A DNA stretch of 64,000 nucleotides from Lucinisca nassula (Eukaryota; Mollusca; Bivalvia; Lucinida; Lucinidae), in assembly GCA_963580285.1 (NCBI GenBank), contig OY757017.1, positions 115,407,527-115,471,526 on the forward strand, written 5' to 3'. Every line of letters begins with the position of its first letter. Position 1 is the first letter of the stretch. A program made the translations under genes and the position numbers. This document shows, piece by piece, positions 42,546-53,845 of this stretch. Under the pieces are notes generated by a model. The model was given only the letters and a program-made list of their open reading frames with translations, searched no databases and was not told the DNA's origin.

Positions 42546-43638
42546 CAAGAGGGCCATGATGGCCCTGGATCGCTCACCTGATCCATAGAGTAACAAGTGG
42601 GCCCCGGGGAGGGCCATTATTAACCCAAGGGCTATAATGTGCATAATGTTGAGAGAGGTCTAAAAAGGTGAAGCTTCATACCAAATATCAACAAAGGCTA
42701 TAATTTGAACAATCTCTGCAGATATTCCCTACATGTACATAAGCCTATGTAAAACCAAAGGGCCCCAGGGCGGGGGCATTTGTCGCCCAAGGGCTATAAT
42801 TTGAACAATCTTGGTAGAGGTCCAATAGATGAAGCTCCATACCAAATATCAAAGCCATGGGCCTTGCAGTTTCAGAGAAGAAGATTTTTAAAGATTTCCC
42901 TATGTAAGTCTATGTAAAACTAAAAAGGGTCTCGGGACGGGGGCATTTTTGGCCCCAGGGCTATAATTTGAACAATTTTCATAGAGGTCAACTAGATGAA
43001 ATTTCACACCAAATATCAAAGACCTAGGCCTTGTGGTTTCACAGAAAAAGATTTTTAAAGATTTTCCCTATATAAGTTCTATAAAAGGGTTATCCTTTGG
43101 AAGCAAGGAATACACCACAGAAGTGAAGGGCCCCGAGGCGGGGGCATTTTTTGTTTTGGTCTCAGGGCTATAATTTGAACAATCTTGGTAGAGGTCCACA
43201 AGATGAACCTTCACACCAAATGTCAAAGACCTGGGCCTTGCCGTTTGAGAGAAGAAGATTTTCAAAGATTATCTCTATATACGTCTATGTAAACCAAAGG
43301 GCCCCGGGCGGGAGCATTTGTGACCCGAGGGCTATAATTTGTTCAATCTTGGTAGAGGTCCACTAGATGAAGCTCCATACCAAATATCAAAGACATGACC
43401 TTGCAGTTTCAGAGAAGAAGATTTTTAAAGATTCCCCTATATAAGTCTATGTAAAACCAAAGAGTCTCTGGTGGTGGGGGGGGGGGGGGGGGGGCATTTT
43501 TGGCCCCAGGGCTATAATTTGAACAATCTTGATAGAGGTCATCTTGATGAAATTTCACACCAAATATCAAAGACCTAGGCCTTGTGGTTTCATAGAAGAA
43601 GATTTTTAAAGATTTTCCCTATATAGGTCTATGTAAAA

Positions 43639-43899
43639 TGATATTTTTAATGTAAAATTAATTTTAATTAATAATATACCTACCCATCACTACAATTATA
43701 GCCTTTTCACCAGACGCAGGTCTGGGACAGTCTGACACAAAAAAAATCTAGCCAGAAATGCCACCGGCATGTCCCTTTTCCCGTGACCTCCCCAGCGTCG
43801 AGTCCTGATTGGTCGCTGATGTCACATGACCTATCAGACCAATAGGCAGACGATACAGGTCACGTGACCGCGATTTTCGCGCCGAGAAGGTCATTATTT
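43639..43899. repeat. DIRS inverted terminal repeat, downstream end
   Basis: It starts TGATATTTTTAATGTAAAAT and includes TACCCATCACTACAATTATA then GCCTTTTCACCAGACGCAGG. From 43682 it is the exact inverse of the other end as far as compared. It contains GGTCACGTGACC at about 43858-43869. Confidence 0.85.
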
Positions 43900-43948
43900 C
43901 TTTCAGGAAAACAAATATTTCAGGCGGGGCTGGGAGGTGGGACATACC

Positions 43949-44048
43949 ATTGTAGTGATGGGTAGGTATATTATTAATTAAAATTAATTTTACATTAAAA
44001 ATATCATTTTAATATCAAATATAACTACCCATCACTACAATTATAGCC
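43949..44048. repeat. DIRS internal complementary region
   Basis: 43949-44006 is the reverse complement of 43639-43696. 44007-44011 is TTTTA. 44012-44048 is the reverse complement of 49754-49790. It is therefore a copy of the circle junction and would guide joining of the two ends during reverse transcription, as in DIRS-1. Confidence 0.9.
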
Positions 44049-44819
44049 TGAATTCAAAGCAAGTGGAGGGTTGGATGAAAAATAAAGTTACACATACCTA
44101 ACTCCTCCAACCTTGGTTGTTTATACCCCTTTTAAAACCATCCAATGATGGTATCGTAAGGGAGTATCCACCATGACTGCAAGGGATCCAAATCCAAAAT
44201 TCACAAGTGGAGAAGATAAATGGACAGGAACCGGAGTCAAAATAGAAGGTTCATACCTATTCAAACAGGCTAACAAACAACCAAGGAAAATAAAATCCCA
44301 AAATAAGTGCTGCTCATAATAGATTGAGAAGCTACTAAACTACCCAAGGAATGAGTACCACTACGAATGGGAACCAAGCTCCTTAGGTGAAGGGATGAAA
44401 AGTAGCGTTGGAACATCCATTACGCAGTAAGATAAAACATTCTGAAGAAAAAAACGGAGTTCCAATATGCCCAAAATGTAGAAGGTTCTAACCTCATACT
44501 GTATTCTGAATGATAATAGGGCAGAAGTGAAATTAGCATATACTGGTAGAAGCTATATCACTTTACAAATCCACTTTGCAATCAAGGATGGTTAGAAATA
44601 TATCCAAAACCCCTTGATTGAAAAGAAAAAATTCTCATAATAATCTCGAAACGTTTTAAACGTTCTAATGTATACAAAAAATTCACATTAGCCTACGATC
44701 CACGAATCCTGGAAATGACAGGACAAATAATAGTTTCAGACAAGGTTATTTATAGCCTGAAACAAAAATAGGTTGAATGAGAAGAGAAAAAGAAGTCATT
44801 GTTCTTCTCATACCTGAAA

Positions 44820-45310
44820 ACAACCCTCTGCAATTGGCAAAGCATGACTATAACTTCTACGAACTGAAGCAAATGTCAAATGAAATACAGCTTGACTATC
44901 AAATGAACAAAAGAAGCTGAATTCACCGGATCGTAAGGTGGTTTAGAAAAGACCACAACACTCATGCAAGATTCCATTTGGATTCAAAGTCCTAGAAACC
45001 TGTCGGCATAGTGAAAAAAACCCTTTAATAAGCTGGTGATGGTAGGGTTTAATGAAAAAATGTGAAGCCGACTAAAATTTTAACATGTTCGAGATTACTG
45101 ATCTGTACCCTTCTCTTAGATGAAATAGAAATTGAAGGGTAGAGAACAGACAGAAAAAGAAATCCAGTAAAAAACCTCCCTAGAGGAATTGTCTGTATTT
45201 ATTTCCCTTTTTCTACACCAACTAGAAAATATCTTCCATCTTCCAGAGTAAAACTTGAGAGTGGAGATCTTTCTATATTTGAAGATACACTCGGCAGAGA
45301 AACCAGAAAA
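44820..45310 (-). pseudogene. Tyrosine recombinase region of the DIRS element
   Basis: On the minus strand YSGRWKIFSSWCRKREINTD (about 45265-45205) matches the N-terminal core-binding domain of DIRS/phage-type recombinases, followed by EGYRSVISNM. Further down, FLNHLTIR and PYDPVNSASFVHLIVKLYF in different frames fit the start of the catalytic domain. The catalytic R-H-R-Y residues could not be traced through the frameshifts. It would catalyse integration of the circular DNA. It is broken by several stops and shifts. Confidence 0.6.
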
Positions 45311-45449
45311 GTGTCTACCTCTGGTTTGATTCCTGACAACATCTGGATGTGTAAGTAAAGCATTTCTGGATTGAAATGGAATGCTTGACCCACACCTTTT
45401 AGATATTTGATCTGGAACTACTGGAAGACGGGTTGCAAGTCTTGAGACT

Positions 45450-45960
45450 AGGCTCAGAATGACTAAAAAACCAAGATCTCTGAGGCCATAGGAGGCGTAA
45501 TCAGAATGGCTCGGCTTTTGGACGCTTGAATTTTTACCTAGAACTAGAGGAATTCAGTTGAATGGTGTAAACACATATGTAAAAGATTCCCCCAATATAG
45601 AGATTTTAAATCAACTGCACGTTCCAGGTGATCTGAAACTTGAAAAACAATGGAAGTTGATTGGAGAACCGAGTTGTTTGGACATTTGATTAAAAAAGGC
45701 CCAATAAAGGTTCTCTCCATTTGAGGAAACGCCCTGTAGAGAACGGATGGTGAACTGGTCTATAGGGGCGATCCCAATGACATAATCTGCCCTGGAGGTG
45801 TCCGACAAGGATAGACATACCTTCCTGAAGACACCAAGTTATAATCTTCCATGTAAAAGCCAACAGGGAAGAGTAATGAGTCACTCCCTGATAAGTAGAA
45901 AAAACTACACTATTCATTTGTCTGGAGTAACAATAATGAAGCTGTTCCTCAGTTTGGAGC
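45450..45960 (-). pseudogene. RNase H region of the DIRS element
   Basis: On the minus strand QGVTHYSSLLAFTWKIITWC and EGMSILVGHLQGRL resemble the RNase H block of DIRS/Ngaro polymerases (GGTxSxSLL...W, HIPGxxN). Further on SLVSRLATRLPVVPDQIS and, in another frame, HFNPEMLYLH fit the C-terminal part. Frame changes near 45700 and 45600 break it. It lies between the RT and the recombinase. Confidence 0.6.
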
Positions 45961-46626
45961 TATGAAGAACTGATAAACCAAGGAAATTTGTCTGAAGTTT
46001 CAGAATGTTTATACACATATACATATATACATACATATACGCATACACACACCTATATATATATAGCCCCGCCTAATATAGGCCCCACGTTCCCTGAACA
46101 ACTAATCCCTGAGGTTCGAAGTGGGAAACCAACCTGAAAGTATGGCATGTGAAAAAACAAATAGGGAATAGTCTCTAAAAGAGGAGACCCCATTTGATAC
46201 TGAGGGATTCATAAATCGTAGAGAGCAATCTTGATAATGGAATTTATTGCTCCTATAGACCGTATGGTATTTCCAGTGATAATATTAGCAAAAAAAACTG
46301 GAAAGGTCTAAGATGAGATTTTCCAGGGAAACTGGATCCAATTACTAAGTTTCTAAAAAGGGGAAACAAACCCCTGACATAAATCGAAAGTTTTTCGGGG
46401 CGTGAAAAAATTGGAGAAGTATCTTTGAGGTAGAGTCAATTTCAACTTCTCGATAAAGTGTATGAAATCTAAATTCACAATAACCTGTACACGTTAGGAC
46501 AAGGTATGATAAACAGTATCTGTAAAAATGATGACAAAACCCATCATCGGAACACTACACGAGATTGGGGCCTAATTCTATGAGAGCTGCTTAATTAATT
46601 TCCATTAAGTTGGTGAACAGGGAAAA

Positions 46627-47166
46627 CATTGATCCGTTGACAAATCCAACAAAGGAAAGGCAACGGACTGATACACAAAAATTCCATCCAAGGTGAAACG
46701 AAGGTATTTGCGTAATGACCTATGGATGGAGATGTGAAGGCTAGCGACCTTTAAAACTACGGAAATAGTCCCCGAATTTGGGAAATTTGACCTGACTAAT
46801 CAAGGACGAAGTTTCCATTTTGAGATGATCGACTCGCATCATCATGTTAAGTGTGAGAAGTCGATGATGAGTCGATTTTCCCATTTTCTTCTTTTCTTTT
46901 CATTGATCCGTTGACAAATCCAACAAAGGAAAGGCAACGGACTGATACACAAAATTCCATCCAAGGTCAAACGAAGGAATTTGCGTAATGACCTATGGAT
47001 GGAGATGTGAAGGTAAGCGTCCTTTAAAACTACGGAAATCGTCCCCGAATTTGGGAGAATTGACCTGACTAATCGAGGACGAAGTTTCCATTTTGAAATG
47101 ATCGACTTGCATCATCTGTGTTAAGTGTGAGAAGTCGATGATGAGTCGATTTTCCTATTTTCTTCT
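46627..47166 (-). pseudogene. DIRS reverse transcriptase segment, tandemly duplicated
   Basis: The segments 46627-46900 and 46901-47166 are near-identical direct repeats of about 274 bases. Each encodes on the minus strand VVLKDAYLHISIHRSLRKFL then RLTLDGILCISPLPF, the DIRS RT block around motif A (xLKDAYxHIxI). The duplication, with an inserted TTCTTTTCTTTT tract between copies, destroys the active site arrangement. The YxDD block was not found downstream. Confidence 0.7.
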
Positions 47167-47199
47167 CGAACAGAAAGATCCGCCTGTAGAAGCCTGGGG

Positions 47200-48400
47200 A
47201 AAGGAGAAATTTTTCTACTTACACGGCTTTCTTTTGGAGAAGAACCCTTCCTCTTCCAATAAAAAAAATTCTTTTCTTGATACTATTTACCAGAAATAGT
47301 ATTTGCATGTGAGAAAGAGAAAGGATTCCTAACGAACGCAATCCAGTAACCCTTTCTCAAAACTCATAAAATTCAAAATATATTTGATAAAAGAAGCCAA
47401 GGGTTGATAGAACTGAAATAGCTCGGCTCCTACTGGAAGAAGATGAAGAGGAGGGGAAGGAAGAAAGTCATTTGTTAGACTTGTGTCTTCCTCTATTGGG
47501 AGATTTCGTTCCAATCCGACCTCTGGAACGAAAGGACCGTGTACCCTGATCTGAGAATGATCTACTAGTAGATGGGGACTGATTGAGATCTTCTAGTCAA
47601 GGGTGATAAGCAGTCATCGGAAGTAGTCGAAGAGCGTCTCTTGGTTGCGGTACCTGTACTTGATACGCTCTGCGAAGACTTCAAAAAAGACGAGTGCCCA
47701 CGGTTTTGAAGCTTGATTCTGAAAACGTTGGGAAGACATGGTCCGCTTATAGTTTTAGAATCAAGAGGCGCTGAGGCTCTAAGTTTTCATTTACTATGCT
47801 CAGTAAAAACTGAACCAGTTATCAAGAGCAGATTTGCGCCAAACATGCAACATGGTGGTAGACAGCCATGGCATGTGAAAAAATGACCGGGAAATAAACA
47901 AAAGCATTAGAATAGCAGCTATATGGTCGGAATGCTCTTGTTTGAAGGCAAAGTGGGTAGAACTAGAATACCAGTCATAATGAGAACCCACTTAATAATA
48001 GTCCTGGTAAGAAGCTCCAATGTTAGAGCGTCGAAACAGGAAGTAATGCCAATTTCCCTGACGTCATATATACAGAGACTGAATCTGGGTCGAATTTTGG
48101 AATTTCATAAGAACAAAAAATTGATGTTTTTTGTTGTTAGAACCAATGTTCCAAGTTCTTTTCGCACGAGTGCCCCCGGTCTTGAAGCTTGATTCTGAAA
48201 ACGTTTGGAAGACAAGGTCCGCTTATAGTTTTAGAATCAATAGGTGATGAGGCTCTAAATATGTCCTTCTCATAATCGCTAATTAGTAAGGACGAAAAAA
48301 GACCAACCTCTGAGTATTGACATATCCCCAGAGGATAATTCACTATGCCCAGATTCAGCTCTAGGGGCAAAACACTCGAGGCTCAATTAAACTTCCCCAG
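47200..48400 (-). pseudogene. Gag-like region of the DIRS element
   Basis: On the minus strand around 47520 the frame gives RSFRSRGRIGTKSPNRGRHK, a basic Arg/Ser/Gly region like DIRS Gag C termini, preceded by Ser/Thr-rich sequence. A ~100-base block is present twice (47692-47790 and 48167-48262, GTCCGCTTATAGTTTTAGAA). Assignment as Gag rests on position and composition. Confidence 0.4.
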
Positions 48401-48477
48401 TGTTAGGCCCTTTATTGTGTATCGTGCACTGAACATGCGAAATTGCCGAATCAAAATTGAGCATTCAAGGAGCCGTG

Positions 48478-48610
48478 CCTAAAACGATCAAGGCCGAATC
48501 GACCCAAGGCCGAAACGACCCACCGAAATAGGCCGAATCGATCCAGGTGCAAATTCGGGTCGACAACGACCCAGGCCGAAACGACTCAGTACCGAAACGT
48601 CCCGGATTCA
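48478..48610. repeat. Minisatellite of GGCCGAAACGACCCA-like units
   Basis: About seven imperfect units (AAGGCCGAATCGACCCA, AGGCCGAAACGACCCA, CAGGCCGAAACGACTCA) run in a row. The tract lies within the 5' part of the DIRS element. Confidence 0.6.
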
Positions 48611-49561
48611 CTTGCAATAGTTACGGTATTCCAATAAACTATGCCCAAATTTGTATGTTTAACAAGGGAAAACAATCCAATTTAATGATTATGATAACAA
48701 AAATTTATCATAATAAGAGGAAAAAAGCATATGACCAAGGTAAACTAAGTACCGAAGGTCCGGAAAGGTTACCCGATAAAAACCGGGATCGGAACCGCAC
48801 CAAAATTCGTATGTAACATGGATTCGGAAAAAAATTTTGGGCATAGGTTCCCCGCACCCCGGAGTCCCCGCAATTATGAGCAGGGTCTCTACGGGGTGGT
48901 CGACGAACCTATCCTAGTCAACCCAGGCCCAAATGGGAGGAGGGGACAGACTGGCTCATCTTGATTCGGCAAAGGTGACCCACACGAATTGGATGGATTC
49001 TGTTTAGAAGATACTATAGAAAGGCCACAAAGGGACCTGAATATTATCCATCTGCATCGTGGGATTTATAAGTGCTAAACGAAGACGGGTCTTGCACATG
49101 TTCAAAACTAAATTAATGCTGAGAATTTTTATTCAGCGATACAACGTCTTCCGATACCGGAAGTGGAAGGAACACGCACAAAAACCGTCCTCTTTTCTGG
49201 CAATTTGAGTTTCCACAACGCCGACTTCTATTAAAACATTACCAGGAATAATACGAGCGTATACCCTGGCACATAACATGAAAAGAAGTGTGGTGCTTAT
49301 CAAAAACCAAAAACGGTTGATCACATGATAAACAAAACTTCCAAGTGAAAATTCAAAATGGCGGACAACCACTACACATGTAATGTCGACAGAAACATAG
49401 TCTCTAGGAATTTCGGAATAAACAGTAAGCTTAAAAGGCCTAAGTACGTTGTGGAAACTCAAGGTAAGTGCAAAATCAAAAAAGAATAAAACACTTATCG
49501 TTTATTCATTCTTCCATGGAATGTAGTTTGACGATCCTATCCCAAGCAAGTCTGAAAAAAT

Positions 49562-49790
49562 AATGACCTTCTCGGCGCGAAAATCGCGGTCACGTGACCT
49601 GTATCGTCTGCCTATTGGTCTGATAGGTCATGTGACATCAGCGACCAATCAGGACTCGACGCTGGGGAGGTCACGGGAAAAGGGACATGCCGGTGGCATT
49701 TCTGGCTAGATTTTTTTTGTGTCAGACTGTCCCAGACCTGCGTCTGGTGAAAAGGCTATAATTGTAGTGATGGGTAGTTATATTTGATAT
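49562..49790. repeat. DIRS inverted terminal repeat, upstream end
   Basis: It begins AATGACCTTCTCGGCGCGAA and ends GTAGTTATATTTGATAT before TAAAA. Its inner ~215 bases mirror 43682-43898. On the minus strand this is the 5' end where transcription is expected to start. Confidence 0.85.
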
Positions 49791-50624
49791 TAAAACCAAA
49801 GGGCCCCGGGGCGGCGGAATTTTTGGCCCCAGTACTATCATTTTAACATTCTTGGTAGGGATCCACTATATGAAGCTTCATATCAAATAGCAAAGACCCG
49901 GGCTATGTTGTTTCAGAGAAGAAGATTTTTAATGATTTTCCCTATATAAGCACATGTAAAACCACAAGGCCCCGGGACGGGGGCATTTTTGGCCCCGGCA
50001 CTATAATTTGAACAATCTTGGTAGGGGTCCACTAGATGAAGCTACATACCAAATATCAAAGACCTGGGCCTTGCGGTTTCAGAGAAGAAGATTTTTAAAG
50101 ATTTCCCTATATAAACCATTTAAAACCAAGGGCCCCGGGGTGGGGGCATTTTTGGCCCCAGCACTATAATTTGAACAATCTTTGTAGGGGTCCACTAGAT
50201 GAAGCTTCATACCAAATATCAAAGACCTGGGCCTTGGGGTTTCAGAGAAGATTTTTAAAGATTTTCCCTATATAAACCATGTAAAACCAAGGGCCCCGGG
50301 GTGGGGGCATTTTTTGGCCCCAGCACTATAATTTGAACAATCTTGGTAGGGGTCCACTAGATGAAGCTTCATACCAAATATCAAATACCTGGGCCTTGCG
50401 GCTTCAGAGAAGAAGATTTTAAAGTTTTCGGTGAAAAAAATCTATTTTTTGCTCCTGTGACCTATATGTGCAACAGACTGGAACCATTTGAACAACTTTG
50501 AAAGGGGTCAACCTAAGGATCATTCCTGTGAAGTTTGGTCAAAATCCGATCAGTGGTTTAGGAGAAGTTGTTTGAAGAAATTGTTTACGCACGGATGACA
50601 GACAAAAAGTGATCCTAATATAAA

Positions 50625-52290
50625 TCACAAGAGGACCATGATGGCCCTTGATCGCTCACCTGATCCATAGAGTAACAAGTGGGCCCCGGGGAGGGCCATT
50701 ATTGACCCCAGGGTTATAATGTGCACAATGTTGAGGGAGGTCTATAAAAAGATGAAGCTTCATACCAAATATCAACAAAGGCTATAATTTGAACAATCTT
50801 GGCAAAGGTCTACTAGATGAAGCTACACAACAAATATCAAAGACCTGGGCCTTTCGGTTTCAGAGATGAAGATTTTTTTAAAGATATTCCTTACATAAGC
50901 CTATGTAAAACCAAATGGCCCCGGGGCAGGGGCATTTTTGGCCTCAGGGCTATAATTTAAACAATCTTGATAGAGGTCCACTAGATGAAGCTTCACACCA
51001 AATATCAAAGACCTGGGCCTTGTTGTTTCAGAGAAGAAGATTTTCAAAGATTATCTCTGTTATAAGTCTATGTAAAACCAAAGGGCCCTGGGGCAGGGGC
51101 ATTTTTTGTCCCTGCACTATAATTTTAACAATCTTGGTAGAGGTCCACCAGCTGATGCTTCATACCAAATGTCAAAGATCTAGGCCTTGTGGTTTCAGAG
51201 TAGAAGATTTTTCCTATATAAGTCTATGAAAAACCAAAGGGCCCAGGAGCGGGGGCAGTTTTGGCCCCAGGGCTATAATTTGAGCAATCTTGATAGAGGT
51301 CCACAAGATGAAGCTTCATACCAAATATCAAACCTGGGCCCTGCAGTTTCAGAGAAGAAGATTTTTAAAGATTTTCCCTATATAAGCCTATGTAAAACCA
51401 AAGGGCCCCCGGGGCGGGGGCATTTTTGGCCCAAGCACTATAATTTGAACAATCTTCGTAGTGGTCCATAAGATGAAGATTCATACCAAATATCAAAGAC
51501 CTGGGCCTTGCAGTGTCAGAGAAGAAGATTTTTAAAGATTTTCCCTATATAAGCCCATGTAAAACCAAAGGGCCCCGGGGCGGGGGCATTTTTGGCCCCA
51601 GCACTATAATTTGAACAATCTTGGTAGGGGTCCACTGGATGAAGCTTCATACCAAATATCAAAGACCTGGGCCTTGCAGTTTCAGAGAAGAAGATTTTTA
51701 AAGATTTTCCCTATATAAGCCTATGTAAAACCAAAGGGCCCCGGGGCGGGGGCATCTTTGGCTCCAGCACTATAATTTGAACAATCTTGGTAGGGGTCCA
51801 ACAGATGAAGATTCATACCAAATATCAAAGACCTGGGCCTTGCAGTTTCAGAGAAGAAGATTTTTAAAGATTTTCCCTATATAAGCCCATGTTAAACCAA
51901 AGGGCCCCGGGGCGGGGGCATTTTTGGCCCCAGCACTATAATTTGAACAATCTTGCTAGGGGTCCACTAGATGAAGCTTCATACCAAATATCAAAGACCT
52001 GGGCCTTGCAGTTTCAGAGAAGAAGATTTTTTAAGTTTTCGGTGAAAAAAATCTATTTTTGGCTCCTGTGACCTATATGTGCAACGGACCGGAACCATTT
52101 GAACAACTTTGAAAGGGGACCACCTAAAGATCATTTTTATGAAGTTTGGTCAAAATCCGCTCAGTGGTTTAGGAGGAGATGTCGTTTGAAGAAATTGTTT
52201 ATGCACGCACGGACGGACGGACGGACGCACGACGGACAAAAAGTGATCCCAAAAGCTCACCTCGTCACTACGTGACGGTGAGCTAAAAAG
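50625..52290 (+). mobile_element. Array element E166, copy 4 (complete 3' end)
   Basis: The head CACAAGAGGACCATGATGGC is followed by about nine units. The 3' end is GCACGCACGGACGGACGGAC, then the hairpin CGTCACTACGTGACG and GTGAGCTAA (about 52286). The last three units are spaced exactly 166 bases (GCAC at 51601, 51767, 51933). Confidence 0.8.
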
Positions 52291-52665
52291 AGCAGAAGGC
52301 CTAAAATCGTATGGCAGATAGTAGATTACCTATAGAACATTTCTATGAAAGTTTTGTCAAAATATCTGCAGAGGCTTGGTAGTAAATGCCATTTTTTCTA
52401 TTTTCCCCATTATAAGTCTATGGAAACTCTAAGTTGCCATAGCAACCAAACTAATGAGCCAATTTTCATTAAAAACACAAACTTTCAATCCCCCTGCCCA
52501 AGGAAGCTACAGATGAAATTTGGGCTGAATCGGCCCAGTGGCTTCAGAGGAGATGTCGTTTGAAAATGTTGACGAAGACGACGCAGACGCAGATGACACA
52601 GACGACGACGGACAACTGCCTATCCTATAAGCTCCCCCGGAGCCTTCGGCTCTGGTGAGCTAAAA
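52291..52665 (+). mobile_element. 3' end of the ~145-bp-unit array family
   Basis: It contains GTTTTGTCAAAATATCTGCA, TATAAGTCTATGGAAACTCT, a GACGCAGACGCAGATGACAC tract, GCCTATCCTATAAGCTCC and the terminal hairpin GGAGCCTTCGGCTCTGGTGA then GCTAA. It matches 60016-60362. The head and array are absent; it abuts the end of E166 copy 4. Confidence 0.75.
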
Positions 52666-52930
52666 AAGTTCACAATGTTGCCTGCCAAGCAAGCAGATTA
52701 TCAGTATGAGGTCCATCATGATCTTAGTTGTTGGTGGGACCTAAAACTCAAAACACACGTGACACACCCATATAAACAAACAAAGCTATGGTGGTTGCCT
52801 TTGGAAACAGAGAACACATACCATATTTACCTTAAACAAATTGGATACCTAAACAATTGGTTTTCAACACATTGGTCAGTCATTTTTGTAACAAAAAAAG
52901 TAAAATTTTCATTTCATTTGACCTTTAACC

Positions 52931-53350
52931 CTTATCCGGGTATTTGGGAAAACCGAAAACAAACTTTTACCGGAAATAACCGAAAACAAATTCTCATAAC
53001 CGAAAACAAACTATATCACCAATTATACCATGGTTATTGTACATTTAGACATATACATGTTTAAATGCTATGTAAACAGATAATCTGGCCAAGTTTGGGA
53101 GAATAATTTGAAATAATAACGATTATATTGCATTTTTATACAACTTTCATAGATGGTCTGGGATCTACACTGCTTGTACTATCGGTTTGCCTTGTTGTTT
53201 GTGATCTAAATGAATACATTATACTTAGTAACTTGATTGTTTGAAAGACAGAAATGTTTGTGACTAAAACAATTTATTTAGCAGGATTCTGCTTAAGAAA
53301 TTTAGTCAAAAATGGTTTAACTGGCTGCTAATCAGGAGGTCCCAGGTTAG
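52931..53350. repeat. Large inverted repeat, left arm (~420 bp)
   Basis: It runs from CCTTATCCGGGTATTTGGGA to GGAGGTCCCAGGTTAG and is mirrored at 54200-54620. It includes three GAAAACAAA-spaced ACCGAAAACAAA motifs near the outer end and TGGTCTGGGATCTACACTGC in the middle. Confidence 0.8.
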
Positions 53351-53524
53351 GTAAATGCCAAGCCAGTAACATCAGGATCTACACTGACTGTACTTACCGC
53401 TTGCCATGTTGTTTTTTATTTAAATAAATCCAGCATGTACTTTGATAGTCAGAATGGGTGTGACTAAATTAATTTATTCAGCAGGATACAGCTTTAGAAA
53501 TTTTGTATATAAAACAATACGTCG

Positions 53525-53790
53525 AGTATATCCTTCCGATGCGCGTCTCACTGGTCATCAGGAAGTCAATGGTTTGATAACGGCCCTGCTAGGAACATCT
53601 TTTCATGGAGATTGATCATTAAATCTTTTCAAGTGTGACACTTCCTTCTGCTCATCCAAGAACAAAAGAATCTGCACTGGACTAGTTAACAGTATAGCTA
53701 AGCCTATCCAGGGAAACGTGATTAAGTAATTAACTCCCTTGATATGACCTAAATAGTGTTGACAGGTCTTTTAAACTTTAAGTAACACAT
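53525..53790 (+). mobile_element. SINE family C, degenerate copy
   Basis: TCCGATGCGCGTCTCACTGG then TCATCAGGAAGTCAATGGTT retains the head; TGGAGATTGATCATTAAATC and CCTAAATAGTGTTGACAGGT follow. It sits in the spacer of the large inverted repeat. Confidence 0.65.
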
Positions 53791-53845
53791 CAGTAGAATA
53801 GAGTACATACTTTCGTATCTCCAAACAATCATTTTTATTGGTTAT

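Larger units (their letters stand above)
43639..49790 (-). mobile_element. DIRS-type tyrosine-recombinase retrotransposon (6.15 kb)
   Basis: Inverted terminal repeats share about 215 identical bases (43682-43898 against 49562-49776). An internal complementary region next to the left end equals the reverse complement of the left terminus (58 bases), a TTTTA core, then the reverse complement of the right terminus (37 bases). TAAAA flanks the element once on each side. The minus strand encodes decayed Gag-like, reverse transcriptase, RNase H and tyrosine recombinase regions in that order. DIRS elements integrate circular DNA by tyrosine recombinase rather than integrase. The frames are broken, so it is not autonomous. 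Confidence 0.88.
42546..50624 (+). mobile_element. Array element E166, copy 3, split by a DIRS insertion
   Basis: The head is at 42546, with units up to TCTATGTAAAA (43638). Units resume at TAAAACCAAAGGGCCCCGG (49791) and run to ACAAAAAGTGATCCTAATAT near 50620. A poly-G tract lies at 43476-43494. Removing 43639-49790 plus one TAAAA restores a normal 166-base unit. Confidence 0.8.

Noticed and set aside
43639..44011. Separate ~370-bp foldback MITE at the left end of the large insertion
   Set aside because: The apparent inverted ends are the DIRS terminal repeat and its internal complementary region, which also contains the far terminus. A separate MITE would not explain the match to 49754-49790.
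47329..48370. Minus-strand short frames in the DIRS 5' part as separate host genes
   Set aside because: They lie inside the inverted-repeat-bounded element, in the Gag position, with internal duplication and basic Ser/Arg composition.
52675..53064. 129-residue open frame as a gene
   Set aside because: It runs into the arm of the large inverted repeat, and part of its peptide is found again inverted at 54490-54825.
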